Below are positions 25,066-32,582 of a stretch of 50,792 nucleotides of DNA, piece by piece; within the stretch, counting starts at the first letter, position 1, and each line of letters starts with the position of its first letter. Under the pieces are notes generated by a model. The model searched no databases. It was not told where the DNA came from and saw only the letters and a list, made by a program, of their open reading frames with translations. The stretch comes from Paenarthrobacter sp. PH39-S1. Lineage in GTDB: Bacteria > Actinomycetota > Actinomycetes > Actinomycetales > Micrococcaceae. A program made the position numbers and the translations under genes. The stretch spans positions 1 through 50,792 of the forward strand of contig NZ_JASISR010000029.1 in the NCBI RefSeq assembly GCF_030063245.1. Reading direction: 5' to 3'.

Positions 25066-26331
25066 CTACGACAGCTCAGCAGAGGTTGCTGTGGACACCA
25101 AGTCGAGAGCCTCGGTAAGCAAGCCGTCTGAGGCTAGCGAGGAACCGTCCTCAGTGTAATTGCTGGGCTGGGGCTCGGGCACGCAAAGAGACGCATCATC
25201 CTTCGGTATTAGAAGGAGGACCACCTCTTGGAGGGCACGGCGGCCACCGCGGCCGCCAGCGCTGGATGAGCCACCGAGTGTACTGTGGACTGAATCTACA
25301 TACTTGTCGTAAACATGCCACTTCTCTTGCGCAATGTGAATGATGTCACGAGCGCTGAGGCCATTGCTTGCGTCGGCATCCGGAAAAGTGATGATCACCC
25401 GGCATGAGGATGTGCGCAGTGTCTCGAGAAGTTCGGTCATTGCTTCTGTTGCCTGACTTTTCATGCTGAAGTCTGACGTTTCTCGGAGGACACGTGCTGG
25501 AGCCCGACCTGCACCCGACACTTCGGGCCACCCGCCGAGTGCAATTCCTTCAAGTACATGATAGAACCGGCTGTACTGAACCGCCGAGTAGGGAGGGTCG
25601 CAGAACACGAGGTCTCCCGGTTCCAGACTTTCTGCGACGCTGATAGCGTCAGCTACTATAGCTTTGCCTATTTTCGTTGCATGTCGGTTCGCAAGCGTTT
25701 CGACTTGCTTCTGACAAATTGCAATGACGTCTCGCGTCCAAGAATTCTTGATGTATGGCAGCAGCTTTTTGGTCGGTTGAAATGGCTGAGCTGTATGACC
25801 AGGAGCTGCAGCACATACGCTTGCCGCGTGAAGGATTGCTGCAAGTCCAATCTTTCGCTGGTCTGCTACTGAAGGTAGAGATGAGTAGAGCAAGTCAAGA
25901 ATATAGGCCTGCTGTGGCGAAAAATAGTGTCCGCCATAGTCACGCGTGATGAAATGCTCTTCAGTAAATCGAGACGACTTTTTCCTTGCTCTCATGACTG
26001 TTGCTTTTCCGAGGCGTGCGATTGGTTCTTGGAGCTGTTCGTAGAGTGGGTCGTCAATTAGTGAGCGGTGAACTGCACCTGTCCATGACGTTACGACGTC
26101 TGACTGGCTAAGCTTGGCGTCTCGCTCAGTGATGCAGCCAGCCAACACGCTGGAATAGTGTTGAAGGTCTACGCTCACCACCGGCAAGGCGGTGTTCTCG
26201 GCTATGTAATGACCGACGGAGCCGGAACCAGAAAATAAGTCTATAAACCGGGTTGAATTCTGAGCCTCCTGCAGTAGCAGTGTGCCGAGCTCTCCGCGGA
26301 GCAATACGCTCTTGCTTCCCATGTATTTCAC
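25066..26331 (-). CDS. D12-class adenine-specific DNA methyltransferase
   Basis: 421 residues. The D12 (Dam/DpnII-like) arrangement is clear: the start KYMGSKSVLL, SAM motif I DLFSGSGSVG at 31-40 and the catalytic DPPY at 245-248 (VFCDPPYSAVQYSRFYHV). A helical target-recognition insert lies between them. It should methylate N6 of adenine in a short DNA site. A Gly/Ser/Arg stretch near 355-365 and a C-terminal tail of about 45 residues are extra to the core. The upstream gene ends 40 nt before it and the HEPN-like gene follows after 25 nt. No classical restriction endonuclease is adjacent, so the methyltransferase protects the host from something else in the module or has a signalling role. 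Confidence 0.88.
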   Translation of the reverse strand: MKYMGSKSVLLRGELGTLLLQEAQNSTRFIDLFSGSGSVGHYIAENTALPVVSVDLQHYSSVLAGCITERDAKLSQSDVVTSWTGAVHRSLIDDPLYEQLQEPIARLGKATVMRARKKSSRFTEEHFITRDYGGHYFSPQQAYILDLLYSSLPSVADQRKIGLAAILHAASVCAAAPGHTAQPFQPTKKLLPYIKNSWTRDVIAICQKQVETLANRHATKIGKAIVADAISVAESLEPGDLVFCDPPYSAVQYSRFYHVLEGIALGGWPEVSGAGRAPARVLRETSDFSMKSQATEAMTELLETLRTSSCRVIITFPDADASNGLSARDIIHIAQEKWHVYDKYVDSVHSTLGGSSSAGGRGGRRALQEVVLLLIPKDDASLCVPEPQPSNYTEDGSSLASDGLLTEALDLVSTATSAELS

Positions 26332-26371
26332 GCAGAAACTCCAGAATACTTACTGTTTAAGAGCGACTCAA

Positions 26372-27721
26372 TCAAGCAAAACTCCATGCCACTACACGCT
26401 CCGTTTGCCCGAGAATAACCGTGTGGGCTCTAAGTTGATCGATGACACCGTGAGCATCAGAGTTCGTAACGGTGTCAAGTAATTCGAGTGCGATTTCCGT
26501 GTCAACCCATAGATCAAGTTTTGACTCAGGAACTTCACTAGGTGACCATAGGCCGCGGGACAGACCAAGGCTATCAATCCAGGGTTCGATTGCGTCCATG
26601 TCGATTCCAGAGTCCTCGAGGAGCCGAATGCACATTCCGGTAGATAGACGCAAGAGCACCGTGGTTCGCGCAAACATAGATTCGATGAAATCACCCGGAG
26701 CGGTGGACGCTGCGTCATTTCGGAAGGCCGCAGCCAGAGTCTCATCGATCTGTGTTGCAGTGGGATCCGTTTTGAGTTGTTCATAGAGAGCCGTCGAGAC
26801 ACTTTGTGTCGGAGTGGCCATTTTTAGCCATGGCTCCCAGCCAGACCAATCGATCTGCCCGGTTGGTTGGCCGGCTGCGTCGTGAACTTCATTTATGGAA
26901 CTAAAATTACTGGTCAGTATTCGCCGCAGCAGTGCATGATCGAGCACTGGAAAGCCGCCGCGGACATCCGGTTCGAGAGTTGTCCAGAAATGAGAAACTA
27001 CTCGGCACATGTCGGAAGTGGAGAGGTCCTCAGCAACCAGCCGCGTGGGATTGTAGCTTGCGGTGTTTCGTCGCGTGCGGTCAGCGGAGAACGACTGCAG
27101 ATCGAAGGCGATGCTTGAAAGTAGATCGTCCACGATGGGACGAAGCGCACCACCAGGCAACGCATTTACCCATGAATCGAGTTCAACGCCACCGGGGCGG
27201 AGTACCTTGCCCATTACCTGGCTCGATCGAGCGGACGTGTTCCATGCATCAAGTAATTTCCAGACTGCGAGGTGGGTGCCTTCTTTCGAAACATCCTCAA
27301 TTTGACCAGTGGCCGTCACTACGCAGTTGTAGCCATTCCCGACATAGATCCCTTCCGACGCCAGAAGTGAAATGGCGCCTCGAAGCTCAGCGTAATACGT
27401 GAGATGCACAGCCGTGGCCAGATCTCCTCGAACGAGCGCATCAACGGCACGGCCCAAATATCCCCAAGCATCTCCGCAGTGAACGAATGCTCCAGCTGCC
27501 AGATACTCGGCAAAAGCGTCCTCTTGGCTAGACGGAACTGCAAAGTTATCTGATTTGAGTTGTTTTTGTGCGTCCGCTGAATATGGATTGGAGTTTGATA
27601 ACCATGAAGCATCTGTTGTTACTTTGATGCGGGATAGGGCACTTACTATTTGATTGTGATCGGCATGTTGCATCAATAGTTTTTGGGCCGCCGAAAGTGG
27701 CGTTTGTACCGACGTTGTCAC
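26372..27721 (-). CDS. Unknown protein between DGQHR and methyltransferase genes
   Basis: 449 residues, no family recognised. The sequence is mostly helical, without membrane segments. Noticeable pieces are a helical stretch near 85-125 (CGDAWGYLGRAVDALVRGD, then AVHLTYYAELRGAISLLASEGI), a middle part with YNPTRLVAEDLSTSDM, and a regular helical C-terminus. The AELR-AI region recalls helical bundles of HEPN-type proteins, but no R-x4-H is visible there. GTG 27721 is preceded by GAGAG and lies 2 nt after the DGQHR stop, so the two are translationally coupled. The context makes it a dedicated partner of the DGQHR protein or the methyltransferase. Confidence 0.65.
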   Translation of the reverse strand: MTTSVQTPLSAAQKLLMQHADHNQIVSALSRIKVTTDASWLSNSNPYSADAQKQLKSDNFAVPSSQEDAFAEYLAAGAFVHCGDAWGYLGRAVDALVRGDLATAVHLTYYAELRGAISLLASEGIYVGNGYNCVVTATGQIEDVSKEGTHLAVWKLLDAWNTSARSSQVMGKVLRPGGVELDSWVNALPGGALRPIVDDLLSSIAFDLQSFSADRTRRNTASYNPTRLVAEDLSTSDMCRVVSHFWTTLEPDVRGGFPVLDHALLRRILTSNFSSINEVHDAAGQPTGQIDWSGWEPWLKMATPTQSVSTALYEQLKTDPTATQIDETLAAAFRNDAASTAPGDFIESMFARTTVLLRLSTGMCIRLLEDSGIDMDAIEPWIDSLGLSRGLWSPSEVPESKLDLWVDTEIALELLDTVTNSDAHGVIDQLRAHTVILGQTERVVAWSFA

Positions 27722-27723
27722 AG

Positions 27724-29256
27724 TCAGCTCTCCAAATAATGTGCAGCGCTAGCAACTGCTGCATGGGGAGAATTGCGCAAATGGAATGCGAGCTGGTTTC
27801 TGAGTTCCCTGTACCCACCGCTTCCTCGAAGCACTGCTTTCACGAGTCGTTCCTGCTCGGTTAGGCCCAATGCGCTGCTAGATCTCCAGTCAAAGCTGGT
27901 GAGGCTCTCGCAGATTTGCCCCAGAAACTCAAAGACTGGCTCATTTTCGAGTGACTTTGCTGCCAGGGAGACGTTCTCCGGTGACACATCAGAAAAGTCG
28001 GTAAGGTCCCGCCATGAGGACAATTGGAGTTCGCGATGGCGGATGTAACAAAGATCATTGATGACAGACTGGAAACCACGTACGCCTTGATCTGTTGCGA
28101 GGAGACTGTTGGTTCCGGCGAAAGCTGGATCAGTGAAACGATTCGGAGTATGGCCGTCGACATCGAGTTGCCCTGCCTGCTCCCTCAGATGTTCGGCCCA
28201 AGGTTCCTTGGCTGAGCTGGTCTTCTCTGCGAGTAAGCGCCATGCAGTTAGCAGGAAGGCCCCTTGCTGAAGACGCGACCAGGCGAGGCCGTCCCCAGCA
28301 TCTGGAGTCCCGCCAAATATGCCGCCAGCGGGGCCTTTGGTTGGTCGCCAAGACTTGATCATGCTCGAGGTAAGGCTCCGGATGAAAGCTGCTTGAGTAA
28401 CGGGACCGTTGTCTTTTCGTGTGCCCCCCAGCATATTAATTCGGCGATACCATGGGCTGTCCGGACTTGCCCAGAGGATCTCCGTAAGTTCCTGCGCCCT
28501 GCTTTCTCTGTAAACTTGAACGACTTCTCCACTATCGAGCCATGACTGTTCTCGGAGCAGTGGATACAAGTCGAATGCAAGCGATGGATTTATCTTCTTA
28601 GGCTTAATATTGATGGTCCAGAAAAGGTAGGCCTGCCAGGAGATATCAAGGCCATGGAATGCGACTACCGGGAGATAGTACTCGTCACCGTCTTTGTCGT
28701 CGTCTTCAAATGCGAAGAGTCGATGCTGGCCATCGATGACCTCGATCGGGGGCATTTGATTTTCATTATCGACAAGTTTAGGTAGGTGAAGTAATGCAGA
28801 GTTAGTTAACTGATCGTCTTCGACTTTGATTACTTCAGAGCTAGTGAGCCTTCTCCCTGAGCGTTGGTCATTGACGTTCAGGATGTTCACTACGACTGCA
28901 GTTGGTAGCCAACCAGGCTTCTTTAGGCTGTCGCTCTCGGGTTTCTGTCTTTTCGCTTCGCTGAGACCAGACCAGGGATACCCGCCTTCTACGTACCGGC
29001 GGATCTCCTCGCTTCGCTCAGGGTCGTGTTTTCTTTGGATTCCCAAGTCATCTTTACGCGGGACGCCTTCGTCTGTGGATCGGCGATAGATACCGGCCAG
29101 GGCACGTAGTTGCGATGCAGGAAGTGAAAAGAGGTAGAAGTGCTCTTTTGGACGAGCTTGGTTCTGCTTTGGGTCGTAGGTTAGTTCATCCCACTGGGCG
29201 AGCCACTGACGGACGCGTAGCGCGGGAACTGGAGTAGCAGCATCACCCTGAGTCAT
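27724..29256 (-). CDS. DGQHR-domain (DndB-like) protein
   Basis: 510 residues. The signature DGQHR is at 175-179 in PPIEVIDGQHRLFAFE, followed by the family's LPVVAFHGLD and FWTINIKPKKINPSLAFDLY (the usual F..iN..q..v). DGQHR proteins share a ParB/Srx-like fold with DUF262 and include DndB, the transcriptional and modification-control protein of DNA phosphorothioation, and DpdB. No dndA, dndC, dndD or dndE gene is in the window, so it works in another context. It is the first gene of a four-gene leftward operon with an unknown protein, an adenine methyltransferase and a HEPN-like protein. A nucleotide-dependent sensing role is inferred. Confidence 0.85.
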   Translation of the reverse strand: MTQGDAATPVPALRVRQWLAQWDELTYDPKQNQARPKEHFYLFSLPASQLRALAGIYRRSTDEGVPRKDDLGIQRKHDPERSEEIRRYVEGGYPWSGLSEAKRQKPESDSLKKPGWLPTAVVVNILNVNDQRSGRRLTSSEVIKVEDDQLTNSALLHLPKLVDNENQMPPIEVIDGQHRLFAFEDDDKDGDEYYLPVVAFHGLDISWQAYLFWTINIKPKKINPSLAFDLYPLLREQSWLDSGEVVQVYRESRAQELTEILWASPDSPWYRRINMLGGTRKDNGPVTQAAFIRSLTSSMIKSWRPTKGPAGGIFGGTPDAGDGLAWSRLQQGAFLLTAWRLLAEKTSSAKEPWAEHLREQAGQLDVDGHTPNRFTDPAFAGTNSLLATDQGVRGFQSVINDLCYIRHRELQLSSWRDLTDFSDVSPENVSLAAKSLENEPVFEFLGQICESLTSFDWRSSSALGLTEQERLVKAVLRGSGGYRELRNQLAFHLRNSPHAAVASAAHYLES

Positions 29257-29619
29257 GGGAATCCTTTGTTGTCTTACGAAGCGTCGATAGGCTAGCCTAC
29301 CCCGGTGGACTATTGACGCCCAAGTTGCGGACTAGTATGGCGGAAAGCAGAGGAATCACAACTGGTAGATACTGCGCGCCGCGGTGGTGAACTTGAAGCG
29401 CCTCTCCGGCCAAGGGTTGGAACACGGAAGTGGGGTACGGGCCTTTGCCTGTACACATCGGCAAGCGAAGGCTAGGCACCGTCACATTCAGCACAATCCC
29501 TCGGGCCGCGGCAAGACCCCAAATCAGTTCCAATCCACAAATACCAACTCGGTCCGATGACATTAGGCCGACCCCTTCCAAACCCCTAGGAACGTGGGTT
29601 AGCGGCGGTCAACTACCGC
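29257..29619. promoter_or_regulatory. Gap between HNH endonuclease and DGQHR operon
   Basis: 363 nt. It should contain the promoter of the DGQHR operon. No coding content, hairpin or operator is convincing. Confidence 0.3.
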
Positions 29620-30894
29620 TCAGTGCAATTTGTTCTGACTATTGGCATGGTGTTGTCGATGCCACGAGTAGTACTCCCGCGACTGGTCATTGAACGCCAA
29701 ACATGTTAGTCCTATGATGCACTTCGTCTTGTGTTCTACTTGCTGAAAGCCTTGGCTGCCGTGCTCGATTTTTCCGTCATCATTGATGGCAATGTAACCG
29801 AGCTCGAACAAGGCATCGCAGCCGAAAAGGCAGGCCAACATCGAGACATGGTGAATGTCCATGCGTTCATCTTCGGTACAAGCCCAGCGCGGTTTGATAT
29901 GTGCAGCGACCAAGAACGCTGTTGGAAATGACTCGCCACAGAGCGAGCAAACATTCCCGCGGCGCTTCAGCTGTTGGTCCCTGAGGAAGCGCTGCTCTCG
30001 TCGCACGGCCACGATGGATGATTTGTCGCTCAAGCCTTCAAATGCTGGCTCTGACGTTATGTCATGGAGCACATCGGTGGACGCTGTTTCGGTGACGATT
30101 TTGACACCGGCCTGACCTAATAACGCGAGGGCTCCTTCAGTATTCAGGGGAAAGAAGTATCCGTTTCGCAATCCTCCGAGAGTATTGACTGGCCCATACT
30201 TGTCGCTTGCCAGCGTTCGAAGCGCTAGGTCTCGATGAACCTGAACTCTGCTTATTGGTTTTGTAAGCACCAGGTTTCCAGCGGTTTTTGTCCCGGATTC
30301 AGCGTAGCCATGGGGCGCGTACGTGGACCCTGGCATGGTCTCAACCCGGCTCACGCCACGAATTTCAGGGGTGCCATAGTGGAAAACAACGTCTCCTGGG
30401 CTGGCGCTGTCCAGATTTCTCCAATGATCGACCTGCCTGCCACGGCTATCGCTCCGCGGGGCCCAAAGTGTCCCTTCCTGGAATACGGTGTCAAAGTTTG
30501 CCGTTTGATTGGCCCACCAGAACTTCGTGGAGGGATCTATAGAGATAGTTGCGGGCTCAAAGAGTTGATTTTGGTCAGCTGTACGGAGATCTATTAAGTC
30601 ATACCTAAGACGTTTGAGAATCGACCTTGTTTGGTCCCCTCCGGTGAGGCTCGGAGGACCATCCTTGCTGCAAGAAAACTGAAGTTGGAACGCCATGGCG
30701 AGCAGAGGTTTACTTGAAATCAGTTGCCCCTGATCTATCACAACGTACCGCTTTGATTCCTTGAATCTAGTGCGTGAAATGAATTCTTCGTTGCCAAGTT
30801 CATGCCACAGTTCTATGGCTTTAGCGACGTTATGACTGTCCAGTTCCGACCAGGTTCTCTCCATCTGTCCATTCATACAGCATTTCGGTCGCAT
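29620..30894 (-). CDS. ScoMcrA-head / EVE-like / HNH endonuclease
   Basis: 424 residues, predicted type IV-like (modification-dependent) restriction nuclease. Residues 15-103 match the ScoMcrA N-terminal head domain (AIELWHELGNEEFISRTRF, SSKPLLAMAFQ, LTGGDQTRSILKRL). Residues 125-185 resemble an EVE/PUA-like modified-base reader (FWWANQTANFDTVFQEGTLW, DHWRNL, SPGDVVFHYG). The C-terminus is an HNH_2-type domain with zinc Cys316 and Cys319 (CSLCG) and AAHIKPR (His332). The usual Asn-Gly and second His of HNH (DNGLLLC..HD) read HHVSMLAC and GCDALFE here, so activity may be altered. ATG 30894 is chosen for AAGG 6 nt upstream; 30876 and 30864 are alternatives. It is on the same strand as the DGQHR operon but 363 nt away. 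Confidence 0.78.
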   Translation of the reverse strand: MRPKCCMNGQMERTWSELDSHNVAKAIELWHELGNEEFISRTRFKESKRYVVIDQGQLISSKPLLAMAFQLQFSCSKDGPPSLTGGDQTRSILKRLRYDLIDLRTADQNQLFEPATISIDPSTKFWWANQTANFDTVFQEGTLWAPRSDSRGRQVDHWRNLDSASPGDVVFHYGTPEIRGVSRVETMPGSTYAPHGYAESGTKTAGNLVLTKPISRVQVHRDLALRTLASDKYGPVNTLGGLRNGYFFPLNTEGALALLGQAGVKIVTETASTDVLHDITSEPAFEGLSDKSSIVAVRREQRFLRDQQLKRRGNVCSLCGESFPTAFLVAAHIKPRWACTEDERMDIHHVSMLACLFGCDALFELGYIAINDDGKIEHGSQGFQQVEHKTKCIIGLTCLAFNDQSREYYSWHRQHHANSQNKLH

Positions 30895-31388
30895 CCGGCG
30901 CCTTAGCGAGCATCAATTTGCACTTCAGTGTTTGGTCCCCGGCGGTGGGCCGCGTGTAGGTGATGCAATGCCCAGCAAACGGCGGACTTCTTCTCATGTG
31001 ACTCGATTTCGAGTGTGCCTCCGCCCTGCTGCCTAGCCCAACCATAGTGTGGACCGCGTGCTAGATGCTAGCTAGCGTCTGCAGACGGAGAGTTCTCCAG
31101 GAGGTGGGGTGCGGAGTCAGAGCCAGCGGTCATGCCGCATTCGTTCCGGGCCAACTTGCCCGTCTGCTCGGGCTCGAATTGGAATGTGCATCCACAAACG
31201 ACCTCAGGGATGGTTAATGGCAGGTGCAGAGCTGCGCTCGTGCCCGAGCTGTTGCCGAAATCGGCATCAGGCGCGTGTTCGGATGGCGCCCTTGTCGTGT
31301 CTAGAGAAGTGCCAGCGGAGTCCGCGGTGCACCGCTTTGTTGCCTCAGGAAACGAGTCGACGGGATCTTGGTCGAATAAGAAGTTAGA
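30895..31388. other. Region with an unsupported minus-strand frame
   Basis: A 121-codon minus-strand frame at 31068-31433 encodes a peptide with CGCTFQFEPEQTG and NECG near its end. I recognise no family and see no ribosome site, so it is not called as a gene. The area should include the promoter of the HNH endonuclease gene. Confidence 0.3.
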
Positions 31389-31454
31389 TAAGTACGTGCA
31401 CTTGTTTTGTCTGTACAGTGCCTTAATCTGCATCTACATGTAGTCTACTTACGT
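31389..31454. promoter_or_regulatory. Possible operator with repeats upstream of the 184-residue gene
   Basis: TACGTGCA occurs twice (near 31393 and 31450) on either side of the perfect palindrome CTACATGTAG (31434-31443). TTGTTTTGTC is a possible -35 neighbourhood. This lies 80-150 nt upstream of the plus-strand gene at 31536 and is a plausible binding region for a dimeric regulator. Confidence 0.35.
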
Positions 31455-31535
31455 GCAGTGTTTGACTGGACGCAAAACCCCCTGGCTTGAGCTTTGGATT
31501 CGTCTTGGCCGGGGGCTTGACTCTGAAGGGGAATT

Positions 31536-32090
31536 ATGACTGATCGCAACCAACTGATCACGCTGGATGTTTCGAATCTCGCTGCCGACGCGGTGGCGGA
31601 ATTATTGTTGATGCATCGGACTCTGCTAACGCAGTTCGGCAGCAGTTCGGCCGCAGATCAGCCGCTCTCTGAGGTATCGGCACTGTCTCCGGCACCCATG
31701 AGGGTGCGTCCCACCGCGGAGTCCATTGCTGCGGCCGGATCCTCCGGCTGGACTGCCGATGCATACAGGCTCTTGCTTGATCGACTCATCTTGAATGGGC
31801 GGAAAGAATATGCAGAACTTCTTGAAGCTGCTGTGGAAACCGGTGGTTCATTGGATCGAGACTCGGTGTTCGGGGTAATGGTATGGCGTGATGGTCGGCA
31901 GATGAAAGGGTTCACTCGGCCGTTCGCTACGGCCATGAAGTATCTTGTATCAGCGGGCAACCTGCCAGAATCGGCCGATATGCCGCTGGACGCAAAATAC
32001 GACGAGAGCATTAAGGGATATCAGAAGGCCATCGGTGTGGTCGTGGCCGCAGATCTTCTTAACGTCCTTGGTGTTGTTGCGGTGCAGTAG
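31536..32090 (+). CDS. Hypothetical protein at the right end of the island
   Basis: 184 residues, family not recognised. The N-terminus reads like a structured helix (LAADAVAELLLMHRTLLTQFG). A linker near 45-65 is followed by a helical, wHTH-like region (WTADAYRLLLDRLILNGRKEYAELLEAAV in part) and RDSVFGVMVWRDGRQMKGFTRP, which looks like a small beta hairpin. Start ATG 31536 is well supported by AAGGGGAA 4 nt upstream. It is the last cargo gene before the right attachment repeat and the only one at this end on the plus strand. A DNA-binding or element-maintenance role is possible but not shown. Confidence 0.6.
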   Translation: MTDRNQLITLDVSNLAADAVAELLLMHRTLLTQFGSSSAADQPLSEVSALSPAPMRVRPTAESIAAAGSSGWTADAYRLLLDRLILNGRKEYAELLEAAVETGGSLDRDSVFGVMVWRDGRQMKGFTRPFATAMKYLVSAGNLPESADMPLDAKYDESIKGYQKAIGVVVAADLLNVLGVVAVQ

Positions 32091-32290
32091 ATAGTTTGAG
32101 GCATTGGCGCTAGCCGGGGAGACGCTCTATGACTAACGCCGATGCCTCAGTGGACCTGTTGCCACTTCCAGCTTTGCTAAGTCAAAGTCGGCCGTTCGTT
32201 TTCCGAAACGGCTTCCATATAGCTAGCCGGCTTTTTCGGTCATGAGTGCGTTCTGGTTGGCCTGATGGGATTATGACCGACTCGCCATAA

Positions 32291-32320
32291 ACTCTCCAGA
32301 ATCAACGCAAACTGGAGAGT
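32291..32320. repeat. ACTCTCCAG inverted repeat inside the right end
   Basis: ACTCTCCAG (32291-32299) and CTGGAGAGT (32312-32320) are perfect 9-bp inverted arms 12 nt apart. The same word stands as direct repeats inside the left end (5732-5764). It lies about 85 nt from attachment remnant C. Likely recombinase or accessory-protein binding sites. Confidence 0.5.
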
Positions 32321-32400
32321 ATTTGGTATCTATCATTGTTCCATGATATTCCCGGGAACATGGGTCATTACGGGGCGTTGACAAGGGGTGGCAACTCGAT

Positions 32401-32430
32401 ACTTGTAAAGCGGGGGTCGTCGGTTCGAAT
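32401..32430 (+). other. tRNA 3'-region fragment, attachment remnant C (right end)
   Basis: AAAGCGGGGGTCGTCGG begins at 32407 and runs through TTCGAAT, matching sites A and B. The upstream CTTGTAA (32402-32408) could be an anticodon loop (TGT, threonine), but flanking bases do not form an anticodon stem. Downstream the T-stem and acceptor strand are lost (TTAACGG instead of CCGAC). Hence a degenerate crossover site rather than a tRNA gene. Confidence 0.55.
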
Positions 32431-32582
32431 TTAACGGAATCTCACGTTTTGCCCGGGGCCAGGCCATGTCCGACATTGCAGTGACGCGGCTCCGACTCGG
32501 ATCTTCCTACACCCGGCTTATCGGAGCAGCGCTGAGTAAACCAGAGCTCCGGTGCATCAGTGCTCAACGACGGCAGTTCCCA

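Larger units (their letters stand above)
5629..32430. mobile_element. Integrative island carrying defence-like cargo (about 26.8 kb)
   Basis: Bounded by tRNA-end repeats at 5629 and 32407. The integrase and an excisionase-like gene lie just inside the left end. Short ACTCTCCA motifs sit inside both ends (5732-5764 and 32291-32320, there as an inverted repeat). The cargo is dominated by restriction, methyltransferase, helicase and nuclease genes. No conjugation genes lie inside, so it would be a mobilised or passively moved island. The right repeat lacks the acceptor part, so that end may be rearranged. Confidence 0.6.
32091..32582. other. Right-end region of the island
   Basis: No gene recognised. 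It contains the ACTCTCCAG inverted repeat and attachment remnant C, then about 150 nt up to the stop codon of the chromosomal enoyl-reductase gene. Small stem GCCGTT/AACGGC near 32189-32210 is too weak to interpret. Confidence 0.4.

Noticed and set aside
27724-29256. Complete Dnd phosphorothioation or Dpd system
   Set aside because: Only the DGQHR protein is present; no cysteine desulfurase, DndC-type PAPS-reductase-like protein, DndD ATPase or queuosine-type enzymes are seen.
31068-31433. Minus-strand 121-residue protein
   Set aside because: No ribosome site, no recognisable domain and composition unlike neighbouring genes. The Cys pairs alone are not enough.
32401-32430. tRNA-Thr (TGT) gene
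   Set aside because: Anticodon loop and T-loop words are present, but no acceptor, D-arm or anticodon stem can be formed, so it is a fragment.
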